Source: Candidatus Coatesiibacteriota bacterium (GTDB lineage Bacteria > B130-G9). From it: 19,355 bases of DNA. The stretch lies in contig JAFGIT010000329.1 of assembly GCA_016929465.1 (NCBI GenBank), positions 1-19,355 of the forward strand, given 5' to 3'. Under the pieces are notes generated by a model, which saw nothing but the letters and a program-made list of their open reading frames with translations, had not been told where the DNA came from and did not search any database. The stretch's first letter is position 1. Every line of letters begins with the position of its first letter. Below, one piece after another: positions 6,748 through 14,410 of this stretch. Position numbers and translations under genes: made by a program.

Positions 6748-7374
6748 TCATCTCTCCAGGCGTGAGATTTTCTTCTTGACCTGCTCAGTCAGGTCATCAA
6801 GGAATGAAGTGGCCTGCTCCGATTCCATTCCGGAGATCTTGTCGGCCAGCACTTCCGAGAATTCTGCCTTATTCTGGGTGTTGCCGGAGTCAGAGGCCGC
6901 TTCTTCTGCGGTGCCGCCCTCCAGAGGCATGGTAGGCCCGATGTCTGCCAAGAGGTTCACCGAGTCGGCGCCCACACCGACAATCAAAGTCCTTCCCAGA
7001 ACCTCGACAACGGCGATGTACTTCCTCTCGACGATGTGCGTGACCGAAAGAACGGTCGCGATCCTTCCCGAGCCGAAGCGCTTACCTCGCATGAACTTCT
7101 TCATGCCGAATCCCAGCAATATGATCATTCCAATGATAACCAGAAGGACGATAAACATCCGTATCGAGAGGCTTGCGAATGATGGCTCTTCGGGGGGGCT
7201 GGTCCCTGACGGCGGGGGAGAAGAGAGACCTCCCAATTCCCGGTCTAGATAATCCTCTTGGCACAGGACGGGGACTCCGCAGGCGATGAAGCAAAGGAAC
7301 GCAAGAATCGCAATTGCGGTGATCGGGCGGCTCATGTCCCTTGGGGGCTTCCGGAGTGAGGTGCTAAATGCCAT
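6748..7374 (-). CDS. fliO: Flagellar biosynthesis protein FliO
   Basis: A 208-residue protein with the FliO layout: an N-terminal hydrophobic segment (about residues 17-37, probably a signal sequence), a low-complexity proline/serine linker, a transmembrane helix (about 73-93, MFIVLLVIIGMIILLGFGM) and then the short cytoplasmic domain with RIATVLSVTHIVERKYIAVV, VLGRTLIVGV and NLLADIG. FliO helps assemble the FliP pore of the flagellar export gate. The charged C-terminal extension after residue 150 is longer than usual and unrecognised. The ATG at 7374 follows fliN by 12 bases with GGGG just upstream; a second ATG at 7335 would also give a signal sequence. It is the last gene of the run: fliP, which usually follows, is not here. 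Confidence 0.85.
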   Translation of the reverse strand: MAFSTSLRKPPRDMSRPITAIAILAFLCFIACGVPVLCQEDYLDRELGGLSSPPPSGTSPPEEPSFASLSIRMFIVLLVIIGMIILLGFGMKKFMRGKRFGSGRIATVLSVTHIVERKYIAVVEVLGRTLIVGVGADSVNLLADIGPTMPLEGGTAEEAASDSGNTQNKAEFSEVLADKISGMESEQATSFLDDLTEQVKKKISRLER

Positions 7375-7386
7375 CCTGAGCCCCGA

Positions 7387-7701
7387 TCAACCGGCAAAAG
7401 GATTGACGATTTCTGCAATACGCAGCCCGTAGGTATCCTCGATAACCGTTACATCCACCTTGCCGAAGATCGAGCCATTTACATTCAAGTCGAGGCTCTC
7501 GCCAACAGGCCGATCGAGCTCTATAACAGTGCCGACTCTCATCTCGATAAGCTCTCTGATTGTAATCGTAGCATCGCCGAGCATGACGCTGATGCGCACG
7601 GGTATATCAGCAAGGAATTCTATGTCTGCCTTTGAATCATTTGTTTTGCCAAGGGCCCCGGAGAGTGCATTCTTCTCGGAAATATGCAGAGTCTTCGACA
7701 T
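7387..7701 (-). CDS. fliN: Flagellar motor switch protein FliN
   Basis: A 104-residue protein whose residues 28-102 form a SpoA (FliN/FliM C-terminal) domain: FLADIPVRISVMLGDATITI, ELIEMRVGTVIELDRPVGE, LDLNVNGSIFGKVDV, GLRIAEIV. FliN sits at the base of the C-ring, binds FliM and FliH, and takes part in rotation switching and export. I start it at the ATG at 7701, where GAGAGAAG stands at a suitable distance; an in-frame TTG at 7719 has no better signal. The length fits a minimal FliN. The 144-base gap to fliL is too small to hold fliM, which normally sits there. Confidence 0.92.
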   Translation of the reverse strand: MSKTLHISEKNALSGALGKTNDSKADIEFLADIPVRISVMLGDATITIRELIEMRVGTVIELDRPVGESLDLNVNGSIFGKVDVTVIEDTYGLRIAEIVNPFAG

Positions 7702-7845
7702 CAAGCTTCTCTCTCGCAATAAGCCTCGGGGCAGATGCCCTGTGACTCGTGACTATCCCGGGGATATCTAATTGGATACCGCGCCCACTTGGGCAAATGA
7801 CTCACATCCTCGTGCATCGTGCGGCGGTCACCTGTCTGAAAGCCT

Positions 7846-8397
7846 TTACAATATCTGGAAGTCGGTGAAGTAAACGGAGGTAACGACATTCCGGAGATTC
7901 GGCAGTTTGTCCAGCGCGCTCTTTATGTCTTCTTTGAGCTTCATCTTTCCATGTTTAGTCGAGATCGTCTTCGAGCTCTTGGAGGACAATACGGTCAGGA
8001 TCGCATCTCTTACCTGTGTCGATTTGTCCTTCAGCAGCTGTTCGTGATCCACGGCGCCATATCCCAGTGCGATGCTTATCTTGAGGTAAGAGCTGTTATC
8101 AGCCAGATTCACCACGAAAGGTTGCAGCTCAACGGTTCCTAATTCCTGGACATCGCCCTGGCTAGCTGAGCTACTGTCCCCCTCGGTACCGCTCGATTGG
8201 GAGTCCTTCGAGCCACCAGAATCAGCAGATTCAGAACCCATGGTGAGCCACCACCAGACACCCAACCCAGCGCCCGCGAAGGCGACGAGTAGAACGAGAA
8301 GGAGTATGAGGATCTTGACTAGGGATATCTTCTTCTTGACGTTCGCTGGCTTCTTTTGGCCACCCGATTCTTTGGCCTGCGCAGTGTCATCAGCCAC
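7846..8397 (-). CDS. fliL: Flagellar basal-body protein FliL
   Basis: A 183-residue single-pass inner-membrane protein: a short basic cytoplasmic start, a transmembrane helix at about residues 26-50, a serine/glycine-rich linker (55-82), and the periplasmic FliL domain (ELGTVELQPFVVNLAD, YLKISIALGYG, VRDAILTVLSSKSSKTIST, LKEDIKSALDKL, VTSVYFTDFQIL). FliL rings surround the stator in other bacteria and support torque. The start is a GTG at 8397 with GGAAGGA seven bases before it. The gene lies 78 bases after motB in the same direction. Confidence 0.92.
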   Translation of the reverse strand: MADDTAQAKESGGQKKPANVKKKISLVKILILLLVLLVAFAGAGLGVWWWLTMGSESADSGGSKDSQSSGTEGDSSSASQGDVQELGTVELQPFVVNLADNSSYLKISIALGYGAVDHEQLLKDKSTQVRDAILTVLSSKSSKTISTKHGKMKLKEDIKSALDKLPNLRNVVTSVYFTDFQIL

Positions 8398-8475
8398 GAT
8401 TATCCTTCCCCATTAATGTGTTAGATAAATACCAAATTCTAAGATAGCAGGTGGATGTCCCGGAAGCAATTGCAT

Positions 8476-9249
8476 TTATCTACTCTTCGTATTTGCGTTG
8501 TCCAAGTATGATTGCATCAATGCGTACCAGAAGGACTCCTCGTCCGGCGGATTCGTTATGAAGACATCCACCCGGCGATTGGCTTTCCTCTCGTCCTCGC
8601 TTGCCTCTTCAGGATAGACCGGATTGAACTCCCCGAAAGCGCCAATTGAGGCTCCATGGGGCGTGAACGACTTCTCCTCCAGTATGACCTTGAGTACATT
8701 CTCTGCCCTTCGACCGGATAGCTGCAAGTTGGAGTCATAACCACCGCCGGTAACTGGCGAGCGGTCTGTGTTCCCCTCGACACGCACCGTCTTAGCAAGC
8801 CGAGTTGCGAGAGCTGCTATTCTGTGTAATAGGGAGTGAAGCCTCTCTTCGACCACACTCGAGCCCGACGCAAACATCACGTCGGAAGAGATGGAGACCT
8901 TGATCCCTCGCTCGTTCCTGGACACATCGACCGAATCGTCGAGCTTCTCAGTTGTTATGAACTGCTTCATCTCATCGATGGCGGCCTTGATCTCGTCCCG
9001 TTTGTTCTTGAGTTGCACGCTCTCCACCCCCCCCGATGGCGGATTTCCCTCCCCCATCGAGCCTATGTCGAGAACCGTGAACTCATTCTGAAGAGCCTGA
9101 AGTGCGCGATTCAGATTATCGCTGTCCGTCGAAGCCATTGAGAATAGCAGGACGAAGAAAGTCAGAAGCAGCGTCATCATGTCCGAGAAGGTAAGCATCC
9201 AACTCTGATCGGCGCCGCCCTGGGCTCCTTGCTTTTTCTTCCTAGACAT
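8476..9249 (-). CDS. motB: Flagellar stator protein MotB (canonical)
   Basis: A 257-residue protein with a basic N-terminus (MSRKKKQ) and one transmembrane helix bearing the ion-binding aspartate D23 in SWMLTFSDMMTLLLTFFVLL. It ends in an OmpA-like peptidoglycan-binding domain (VRVEGNTDRSPV, NLQLSGRRAENVL, GEFNPVYPEE, NRRVDVFI). With MotA it forms the stator channel. The frame extends upstream to 9297, but the ATG at 9249 is the natural start: it places the helix at the normal distance, has GAAGGCGCAGAAG before it, and overlaps the end of the previous gene by eight bases. That overlap argues for coupled translation with the other MotB-type protein. Confidence 0.93.
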   Translation of the reverse strand: MSRKKKQGAQGGADQSWMLTFSDMMTLLLTFFVLLFSMASTDSDNLNRALQALQNEFTVLDIGSMGEGNPPSGGVESVQLKNKRDEIKAAIDEMKQFITTEKLDDSVDVSRNERGIKVSISSDVMFASGSSVVEERLHSLLHRIAALATRLAKTVRVEGNTDRSPVTGGGYDSNLQLSGRRAENVLKVILEEKSFTPHGASIGAFGEFNPVYPEEASEDERKANRRVDVFITNPPDEESFWYALMQSYLDNANTKSR

Positions 9250-9958
9250 CTTCTGCGCCTTCGTCGTCAACCAAATCCTCGACATTTCCAATATCAATCA
9301 GCATGGTCACCCTTCGGTTGAATTTCTCCTCTCCATCCTTGGCCGAGAGCGGATTGAACTCCCCGTAGCCATAGCTCGCGAGTTTCCCCGGAGACACTCC
9401 GGCCTCAATCAAGAAATTCGTGACCGCCTCGGCTCTCTCGATTGAGAGCGCCCATCCCGATGGAAAACCCGAGGCCGATATCTCCGATGCATCACAGTGT
9501 CCCTCGATGATGGCATGGCTCTCTGCATCTGCTATCAGTTCTGCAACCATCGTCAGAAACTCGGCGCTCTCCTGCCTTAGACTGGCTGATCCTTCGTCGA
9601 ACAGCACCCGCTCTGCCGTATCAATCCTTATCCCCTCCGAGCTATACCGAATACGAATACCGTGGCGCTTCTCGCAGTATTTTTTGAACGCGCGCAGCTT
9701 CTCGATCATGGACTCTGATGCTTCCCGTTTCGCCTCTTCCTTTGACCTCTCGACTGGCAACATCCCACGGTCAGTGAATAGCCCAAGTCCTCCGGATATG
9801 CCGAATGTGCCTCGCAGCGACCCAATCGCCTCCTTCGTTCGCGTATCGTCAAATGATGAATAGGCCACAAGGAGAATGAAGAACGCGCACATGAGTATGA
9901 TGAGCGAGGTAAAAAGCGGGACCCAACCGGGGAGCTCTTTGGATTCTTCTTCGGCCAT
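9242..9958 (-). CDS. MotB-like OmpA-domain protein lacking the stator aspartate
   Basis: A 238-residue protein of MotB layout: a short acidic N-terminus, one hydrophobic helix (about 12-33), a charged helical linker, and an OmpA-like domain (RVLFDEGSASLRQES, AIIEGHCDAS, ALSIERAEAVTNFLIEAG, YGYGEFNPL, NRRVTMLIDI). Aligned on the shared tryptophan, its helix GWVPLFTSLIILMCAFFILL has S18 where the neighbouring MotB has D23. The essential ion-binding residue is therefore missing. It cannot conduct ions as a standard MotB, but could pair with it in a mixed stator, anchor a structural ring, or act in another complex. It lies between motA (88 bases) and the canonical motB (eight-base overlap), so it is a fixed part of the stator operon. 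Confidence 0.88.
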   Translation of the reverse strand: MAEEESKELPGWVPLFTSLIILMCAFFILLVAYSSFDDTRTKEAIGSLRGTFGISGGLGLFTDRGMLPVERSKEEAKREASESMIEKLRAFKKYCEKRHGIRIRYSSEGIRIDTAERVLFDEGSASLRQESAEFLTMVAELIADAESHAIIEGHCDASEISASGFPSGWALSIERAEAVTNFLIEAGVSPGKLASYGYGEFNPLSAKDGEEKFNRRVTMLIDIGNVEDLVDDEGAEDV

Positions 9959-10046
9959 ATTGCGCTCCTAAATCAGAGGCGTGAATGCTTCGGAGTATGC
10001 ACGGCCTCGCCGTAGTCCGACCGCCGCATCTCTAGCCTCATCCAAT

Positions 10047-10805
10047 TTATTCGAAGGATGTGCCGCGCGCCTTGGGCGAGAGGAAGGTATTCAGCTTCTG
10101 CTCGACCAAACGGGGGTTGTCCCCGCTCTGAATCGACATGATTCCCGAGACGATCATCTCTTTGCGCAGCCTCTCCTCCTGTGACCTCTTCTTCAGCTTC
10201 GCAGCAAGAGGGATGAAGATGAGATTGGCCATCAGCGCGCCGTAGAATGTAGTGATCAATGCCACGGCCATCGCGGGGCCGATCGAACTCGGGTCGTCCA
10301 TCGATTGCAGCATCAGGATCAGACCTATCAGGGTGCCGACCATCCCGAATGCAGGTGCATATCCGCCCATCGCGTCTAGTATCGAGGCGCCGGCCTTATG
10401 GCGATCGGAGACGTAATCCATTTCGGTCTCGAGTATCTCCTTCACCAATTCCGCCTGCGTGCCGTCAACCGCGAGACTGATGCCCTTCTTCAAATACTCA
10501 TCGTCGATCTCTTTGGCCGCGCTCTCCAGAGAAAGCATTCCATCCCTTCTGGCCTTCTGAGAGAAGGAAACCAGTTGCTCCACCAGATCCGTAGGGGGCT
10601 TCACTTTGACAAAGACCGCATTCTGGATCACGCCCGTCAGACCGATCATGTCGCTCAACGGGAAGCTAATCAATGCTGCGCCGACTGTGCCACCCGCGAC
10701 GATCAGCAGCGACGGAACGTCGATGAATGCACTAACGGAACTCCCCATCCCAAATAGGACCAGGCCGCCACCGACCAGAAGTCCTACGATTGTAGCTAAA
10801 TCCAT
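10047..10805 (-). CDS. motA: Flagellar stator protein MotA
   Basis: A 252-residue inner-membrane protein with four predicted helices (about 5-22, 32-50, 148-168, 178-200) and a cytoplasmic loop between the second and third. The loop has KARRDGMLSLE (85-94), with the charged residues that contact FliG. The two conserved prolines are P151 in YAPAFGMVGTLIGL and P199 in LIFIPLAAKLKKR. The length and sequence style are close to the PomA/MotA type of about 250 residues and not to the longer enteric MotA; ion specificity cannot be told. It is the first gene of the motility run, and a candidate flagellar promoter lies about 70 bases upstream. Confidence 0.95.
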   Translation of the reverse strand: MDLATIVGLLVGGGLVLFGMGSSVSAFIDVPSLLIVAGGTVGAALISFPLSDMIGLTGVIQNAVFVKVKPPTDLVEQLVSFSQKARRDGMLSLESAAKEIDDEYLKKGISLAVDGTQAELVKEILETEMDYVSDRHKAGASILDAMGGYAPAFGMVGTLIGLILMLQSMDDPSSIGPAMAVALITTFYGALMANLIFIPLAAKLKKRSQEERLRKEMIVSGIMSIQSGDNPRLVEQKLNTFLSPKARGTSFE

Positions 10806-10882
10806 TGCGTTGAGTTTCGCCTACCTTTCAACTCTTCCATCCTATCAAGGAATAAGATAAGGCAATTTAATTGCGCCAATAC

Positions 10883-10909
10883 GTATCGTAATCATTAGGC
10901 CCTTTCTTA
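10883..10909 (-). promoter_or_regulatory. Possible sigma28-like promoter of the motility operon
   Basis: On the minus strand, TAAG (10909-10906), 15 bases and TACGATAC (10890-10883) match the flagellar sigma28 pattern TAAA-N15-GCCGATAA at three of four and five of eight positions with the exact spacing. Transcription would start near 10876, about 70 bases before motA. A perfect 13-base palindrome, GCAATT-t-AATTGC (10862-10874), would lie just inside the transcript and could be an operator. This is a weak match, called by eye. Confidence 0.25.
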
Positions 10910-11013
10910 ACCTTTGCCATCACACAAGCAACCGAATTCACAAATTGCTTGTTAAATGAGTGTAATCCATGAACTCATCAGAATAGGCAAAATGATCCGC
11001 AGGACCGCGCAAG

Positions 11014-11433
11014 ATGCCCGTCGTATTGAAGGAATTCCGAGTCTCCACAAGAGGCTTCACTGATATTATCGATGTCACCGACAAGGTGAGGGCCGCTCTC
11101 TCCGAGAGTGGTATCAAGAGTGGCTTGGCAACTGTATGTGTGGCTGGTTCGACGGCTGGCATATCCACAATCGAATACGAATCTGGCGTTGTCCGGGACC
11201 TCAAGGACGCAATAGAGCGCATCGCTCCCTCTAACATTCCATACAATCACGACATGCGATGGGGCGATGGGAACGGATTCTCGCACGTCAGGGCAGCCCT
11301 CGTCGGAAGTTCCTTCTGCGTCCCATTTGACTCCGGACATCTTGTGCTGGGGACCTGGCAGCAGATCGTATTGCTCGACTTTGACAATAGACCTCGAGAC
11401 CGTAGAGTCTTCGTTCAGATCGTGGGAGAGTGA
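11014..11433 (+). CDS. yjbQ: YjbQ family (UPF0047) protein
   Basis: A 139-residue protein matching the YjbQ/UPF0047 family over its whole length: VCVAGSTAGISTIEYESGVV (41-60), YNHD with H79, GDGNG (84-88), H91 in SHVRAALVGSS, GTWQQIVLLD (113-122) and the arginine pair in RPRDRRVF. Some members have weak secondary thiamine-phosphate synthase activity, but the real role is unsettled. AGGACC stands about nine bases before the ATG. It is read divergently from motA across about 210 bases, and the sigma-factor gene follows after roughly 200 bases. Confidence 0.9.
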   Translation: MPVVLKEFRVSTRGFTDIIDVTDKVRAALSESGIKSGLATVCVAGSTAGISTIEYESGVVRDLKDAIERIAPSNIPYNHDMRWGDGNGFSHVRAALVGSSFCVPFDSGHLVLGTWQQIVLLDFDNRPRDRRVFVQIVGE

Positions 11434-11640
11434 TTTAGGAACCGGCACCGTTTCACTCGGTTGTATCTTCGAGGAGCCTCGATTAGATGTGTGTTTATTC
11501 TTGCATCGTCCTCGGATTGATCGGTTGATTTGCACCTTCGATTGTAGAAAGTAATATATCCTAGGGAAAGGAAGCAGGCGGGCGCCCAATCGACTCTTGG
11601 GTCTTCGAGCTTGACTAGTAACCAAATGGAGCAATTGCGA

Positions 11641-12510
11641 ATGAGTAGTGATAGGAGACAGGAGGAGAGAGAGCCTGCCTCCGATGATATTCTCAGAACC
11701 TATTTGCGCGAGATATCCGAGACTCCTCTGCTGACAAAAAAGCAGGAAGTCGAGCTCGGAAGACGCGCCAGGAGGGGAGACAAGGAGGCAATGGAGCAGC
11801 TCGTTCGCTCCAATCTGCGCTTCGTCGTCTCACTTGCCAAAAAATATGCGAACAGCGGCGTTCCTCTTCTGGACCTCATCAATGAGGGCAACATAGGATT
11901 GATCGAAGCCGCAAAGAAATTTGATCCCGAGAAGGCTAACCGCTTTATAACCTATGCCAAATGGTGGATACAGCAGGCCATAAGGTCTGCTCTTGCCGCG
12001 CAAGCAAGCGTAGTTAGACTGCCTACAAAGCAGCGACTGAGACTCCAGACGATAAAGAATGCCTATGAGGAATTGAGGAATAAGCTGGACAGACCGCCTC
12101 AGCCGAGCGAAGTGGCAAGACACATAGGTCTCACAGAGGCCGAGGTCGAGGTCCTATTGAGGGCATCTGCTGACGCAGTCTCGATCGAGTCGTCAAGCGA
12201 ACAGGGCAGGGATGTCCTTCAGTCTGATCTCGACGACGAGGAGACATACGGAGAGAGCGAGATAGAACGCGCGCTCATACTTCAGAGCTATACTGATGTG
12301 TTACAGGAGCTGATTGAGAAACTAAGCAACCAGGAGCGCAAGGTGCTGACGCTCAGGTTTGGCCTTGTAGATGACGAGAAGAGGAGCCTCGAGAGCATCG
12401 GACAGGAAATGAATCTGAGCCGCGAGCGAGTCCGCCAGATCGAATCCATGGCGCTGCGCAAAATCCGTCAATACGCCAAAGAAAAGCGACTCAGCATTAT
12501 CCTCAATTGA
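11641..12510 (+). CDS. Sigma-70 family RNA polymerase sigma factor (regions 1.2-4)
   Basis: A 289-residue sigma factor with region 1.2 (DILRTYLREISETPLLTKKQE, about 16-36), region 2 with the core-binding and -10 parts (LVRSNLRFVVSLAKKYANSG, DLINEGNIGLIEAAKKFD, RFITYAKWWIQQAIR; 54-115), region 3 (about 130-200) and region 4 with a helix-turn-helix (LESIGQEMNLSRERVRQIE). Region 1.1 is absent. Two upstream in-frame starts exist (TTG 11611, ATG 11626), but the ATG at 11641 has TGGAG nine bases before it. It could be a short principal factor or a group 2 factor; WIQQAIRS in region 2.4 departs from the WIRQAITR form of standard RpoD. The radical SAM genes begin 168 bases downstream on the same strand. 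Confidence 0.9.
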   Translation: MSSDRRQEEREPASDDILRTYLREISETPLLTKKQEVELGRRARRGDKEAMEQLVRSNLRFVVSLAKKYANSGVPLLDLINEGNIGLIEAAKKFDPEKANRFITYAKWWIQQAIRSALAAQASVVRLPTKQRLRLQTIKNAYEELRNKLDRPPQPSEVARHIGLTEAEVEVLLRASADAVSIESSSEQGRDVLQSDLDDEETYGESEIERALILQSYTDVLQELIEKLSNQERKVLTLRFGLVDDEKRSLESIGQEMNLSRERVRQIESMALRKIRQYAKEKRLSIILN

Positions 12511-12678
12511 TTGCTCTGGTTGCCCGACCGTGAGTGGTCTTTAATGAGATTGCCAATCGAGCCCTGCGCCCATCCTGCATATCTTGCTCATCTCGCCATA
12601 AGCTCAGCCGTTCTACCTTTTATTACGCTTGAGTCGTGTGTCTGGAAGGTGATAGCATCACGGCGTGGAGACTGAGAT

Positions 12679-14172
12679 TTGAGGATTGCACTTATTTCGC
12701 CCTATTCCGATATATTCACTCCCGGCCTGAGGAGCATTTCTGCATACCTTCGGGCAAATGGGGTGGATACAAGGCTGATCTTTATCCCGAACCTATACGT
12801 GCACAGGGTGCTCGAGGAGTTTCTGGAGCCATATAATTCCGATGTCCTAAGAGGGGCGACAGAGCTTTGCCGAGATGTCGATATCGTCGCGGTCTCCCTA
12901 TCGACCAACCTCTACAACCGCGCCGTTCAGCTGACCTCATATCTCAAGAAGAGAATCGATGTTCCCTTTGTGTGGGGAGGTATTCACGCAACGATAAGAC
13001 CAGAGGAATGCCTCGAACACGCGGACATCGTCGTGATTGGCGAGGGCGAGGAGACCATGCTCGACATAGCGAAACGCCAGGCGGATCCCGCGGCGTGCAT
13101 GGAAATTCCTAACGTCTGCATAAAGACGAATGACGGCATAAGGAAGAATCCCGTCAGGCCGCTTATCCAGGACCTGGACAGCCTGCCGGCACCCGACTTC
13201 GACAATCCCGACTATAACGTGTTCGATCCCGATGTCGGCAAGTTCGTCGTGCCCGATCTGAGGATGCTATTGAGACTCCATGGGAAGGGACCATCGCATG
13301 GCAAGAACTACCAGAAGTATCTTGCGATCACGACCAGGGGCTGTCCGTTCAGCTGCGCCTATTGCGTCAATGATGTCCTGGTGAAGCTCTATGGCAGGAA
13401 GGGCTATATTAGACGCAGAAGCGTCGAAGCGATCATATCCGAGCTCCAGGCCATAAGGAATCGCTACGAGTTCATCAATCGGATCGTTATTTTCGACGAC
13501 TCATTTCTCGCAGGACCGACCGAATGGATTGAGGGCTTCGCGGCCAGATACAAAGAGAGCATCAACCTGCCGCTCTTCTGCATGTCCAGCCCCAGCAATC
13601 TGTCGAAGAGGAAGCTGGACGCACTCGTCGATGCGGGATTGACCACGATTCAGGTCGGCATCCAGACGGGAAGTGACCGCATTAACGAGATATACAATCG
13701 CGCCGCAAAGAATGCTGACGTTGTAGAGGCGGCCGAATTGCTCAATGGCTATGCGGATCGGCTCCGCCCGCTATATGACATCATAGTCGATAATCCGTAT
13801 GAGACGCACGCCGACCGCATGGAGACCGTGAAGCTCATGATGAAGATTAAGAAGCCCTTCAGCATTCAGCTATTCTCGCTAACGATGTTCCCCGGGACCG
13901 AGATCTGCGAGCGGGCAAAGAGGGACGGCCTGGTCGAGGACGAGATGAAGGAAGTCTACAACAAGTTCTACATGGAGCCGGACGGCAAGTTCACGACGCT
14001 GTTGCTGTCACTAGTAAACCGTGGCGCCCCATCGTGGCTTATGCGCCTTCTGACTCGCGATTCGGTTTCGAGGCTGCTATCCGGACTCTGGCTGGGACCG
14101 ATGTATAAGGCGTTATATGTGCTCAATCTGAAACTGGGCTCGCTGAAGGACAGAGTCACCCGTCGCGTGTGA
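12679..14172 (+). CDS. Cobalamin-binding radical SAM protein, array member 1
   Basis: A 497-residue protein. Residues 1-140 form a B12-binding Rossmann domain (LISPYSD, VAVSLSTN, GGIH, IGEGEE) without the DxHxxG histidine, as usual in class B radical SAM enzymes. The radical SAM barrel follows, with its [4Fe-4S] ligands C222, C226 and C229 in RGCPFSCAYC, then FDDSFLAG, IQVGIQTGS, DNPYE and FPGTE. The last 65 residues are hydrophobic and basic. Such enzymes carry out methylations, ring formation or C-C coupling; the substrate is unknown. The start is a TTG at 12679 with GTGGAG eight bases upstream, and no ATG fits. Member 2 is its close duplicate. Confidence 0.9.
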   Translation: MRIALISPYSDIFTPGLRSISAYLRANGVDTRLIFIPNLYVHRVLEEFLEPYNSDVLRGATELCRDVDIVAVSLSTNLYNRAVQLTSYLKKRIDVPFVWGGIHATIRPEECLEHADIVVIGEGEETMLDIAKRQADPAACMEIPNVCIKTNDGIRKNPVRPLIQDLDSLPAPDFDNPDYNVFDPDVGKFVVPDLRMLLRLHGKGPSHGKNYQKYLAITTRGCPFSCAYCVNDVLVKLYGRKGYIRRRSVEAIISELQAIRNRYEFINRIVIFDDSFLAGPTEWIEGFAARYKESINLPLFCMSSPSNLSKRKLDALVDAGLTTIQVGIQTGSDRINEIYNRAAKNADVVEAAELLNGYADRLRPLYDIIVDNPYETHADRMETVKLMMKIKKPFSIQLFSLTMFPGTEICERAKRDGLVEDEMKEVYNKFYMEPDGKFTTLLLSLVNRGAPSWLMRLLTRDSVSRLLSGLWLGPMYKALYVLNLKLGSLKDRVTRRV

Positions 14173-14240
14173 TGCGCGTCGTGTCACGGCTTGTCGCTGT
14201 CCAATTTGTTCCCCTCCCTCTACATCTTCGGGCAGACACA

Positions 14241-14262
14241 AGGCCGGCCCCTACGGGTAGTA
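14241..14262. repeat. Partial copy of the dispersed intergenic repeat
   Basis: AAGGCCGGC followed by CCTACGGGTAG resembles the centre of copy 1 (GGCCGGC, CCTACGGCTA at 5727-5744), but the ATGCCCC hairpin is absent. It lies in the gap between radical SAM members 1 and 2. Confidence 0.4.
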
Positions 14263-14272
14263 TGAACGTCGC

Positions 14273-14308
14273 GTCCATTCAGTCCATCGCGTCCATTTTG
14301 TCCATATA
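14273..14308. repeat. 9-bp-period array with GTCCAT core, four units
   Basis: GTCCAT recurs at 14273, 14282, 14291 and 14300, each followed by three variable bases (TCA, CGC, TTT, ATA). The core and period are identical to those of the array at 96-119. It lies in the 238-base gap between the two duplicated radical SAM genes. Confidence 0.75.
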
Positions 14309-14410
14309 GACAGCCTTCGAGGCCTGCAATTTTGGATCGCACTCATACGCCCATCATCGCTTGAGCGGAAGCCCCATATAGTGTTAGGATCGGGGCATGG
14401 AGGTTAGGAT

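Noticed and set aside
7255-7330. Lipobox in FliO (PVLC)
   Set aside because: The residue before the cysteine is leucine, which does not fit signal peptidase II; an ordinary signal sequence is more likely.
7783-7794. GCCCA-ct-TGGGC hairpin between fliL and fliN as an attenuator
   Set aside because: Only five pairs with a two-base loop and no T-tract; too weak to call.
10861-10879. Sigma54-like GG...GC pair on the minus strand before motA
   Set aside because: The two dinucleotides are separated by 12 bases instead of the required 10; the symmetry is better explained by the GCAATT-t-AATTGC palindrome.
11611-11640. TTG (11611) or ATG (11626) start for the sigma factor
   Set aside because: Neither has a ribosome site; the ATG at 11641 has TGGAG at a good distance.
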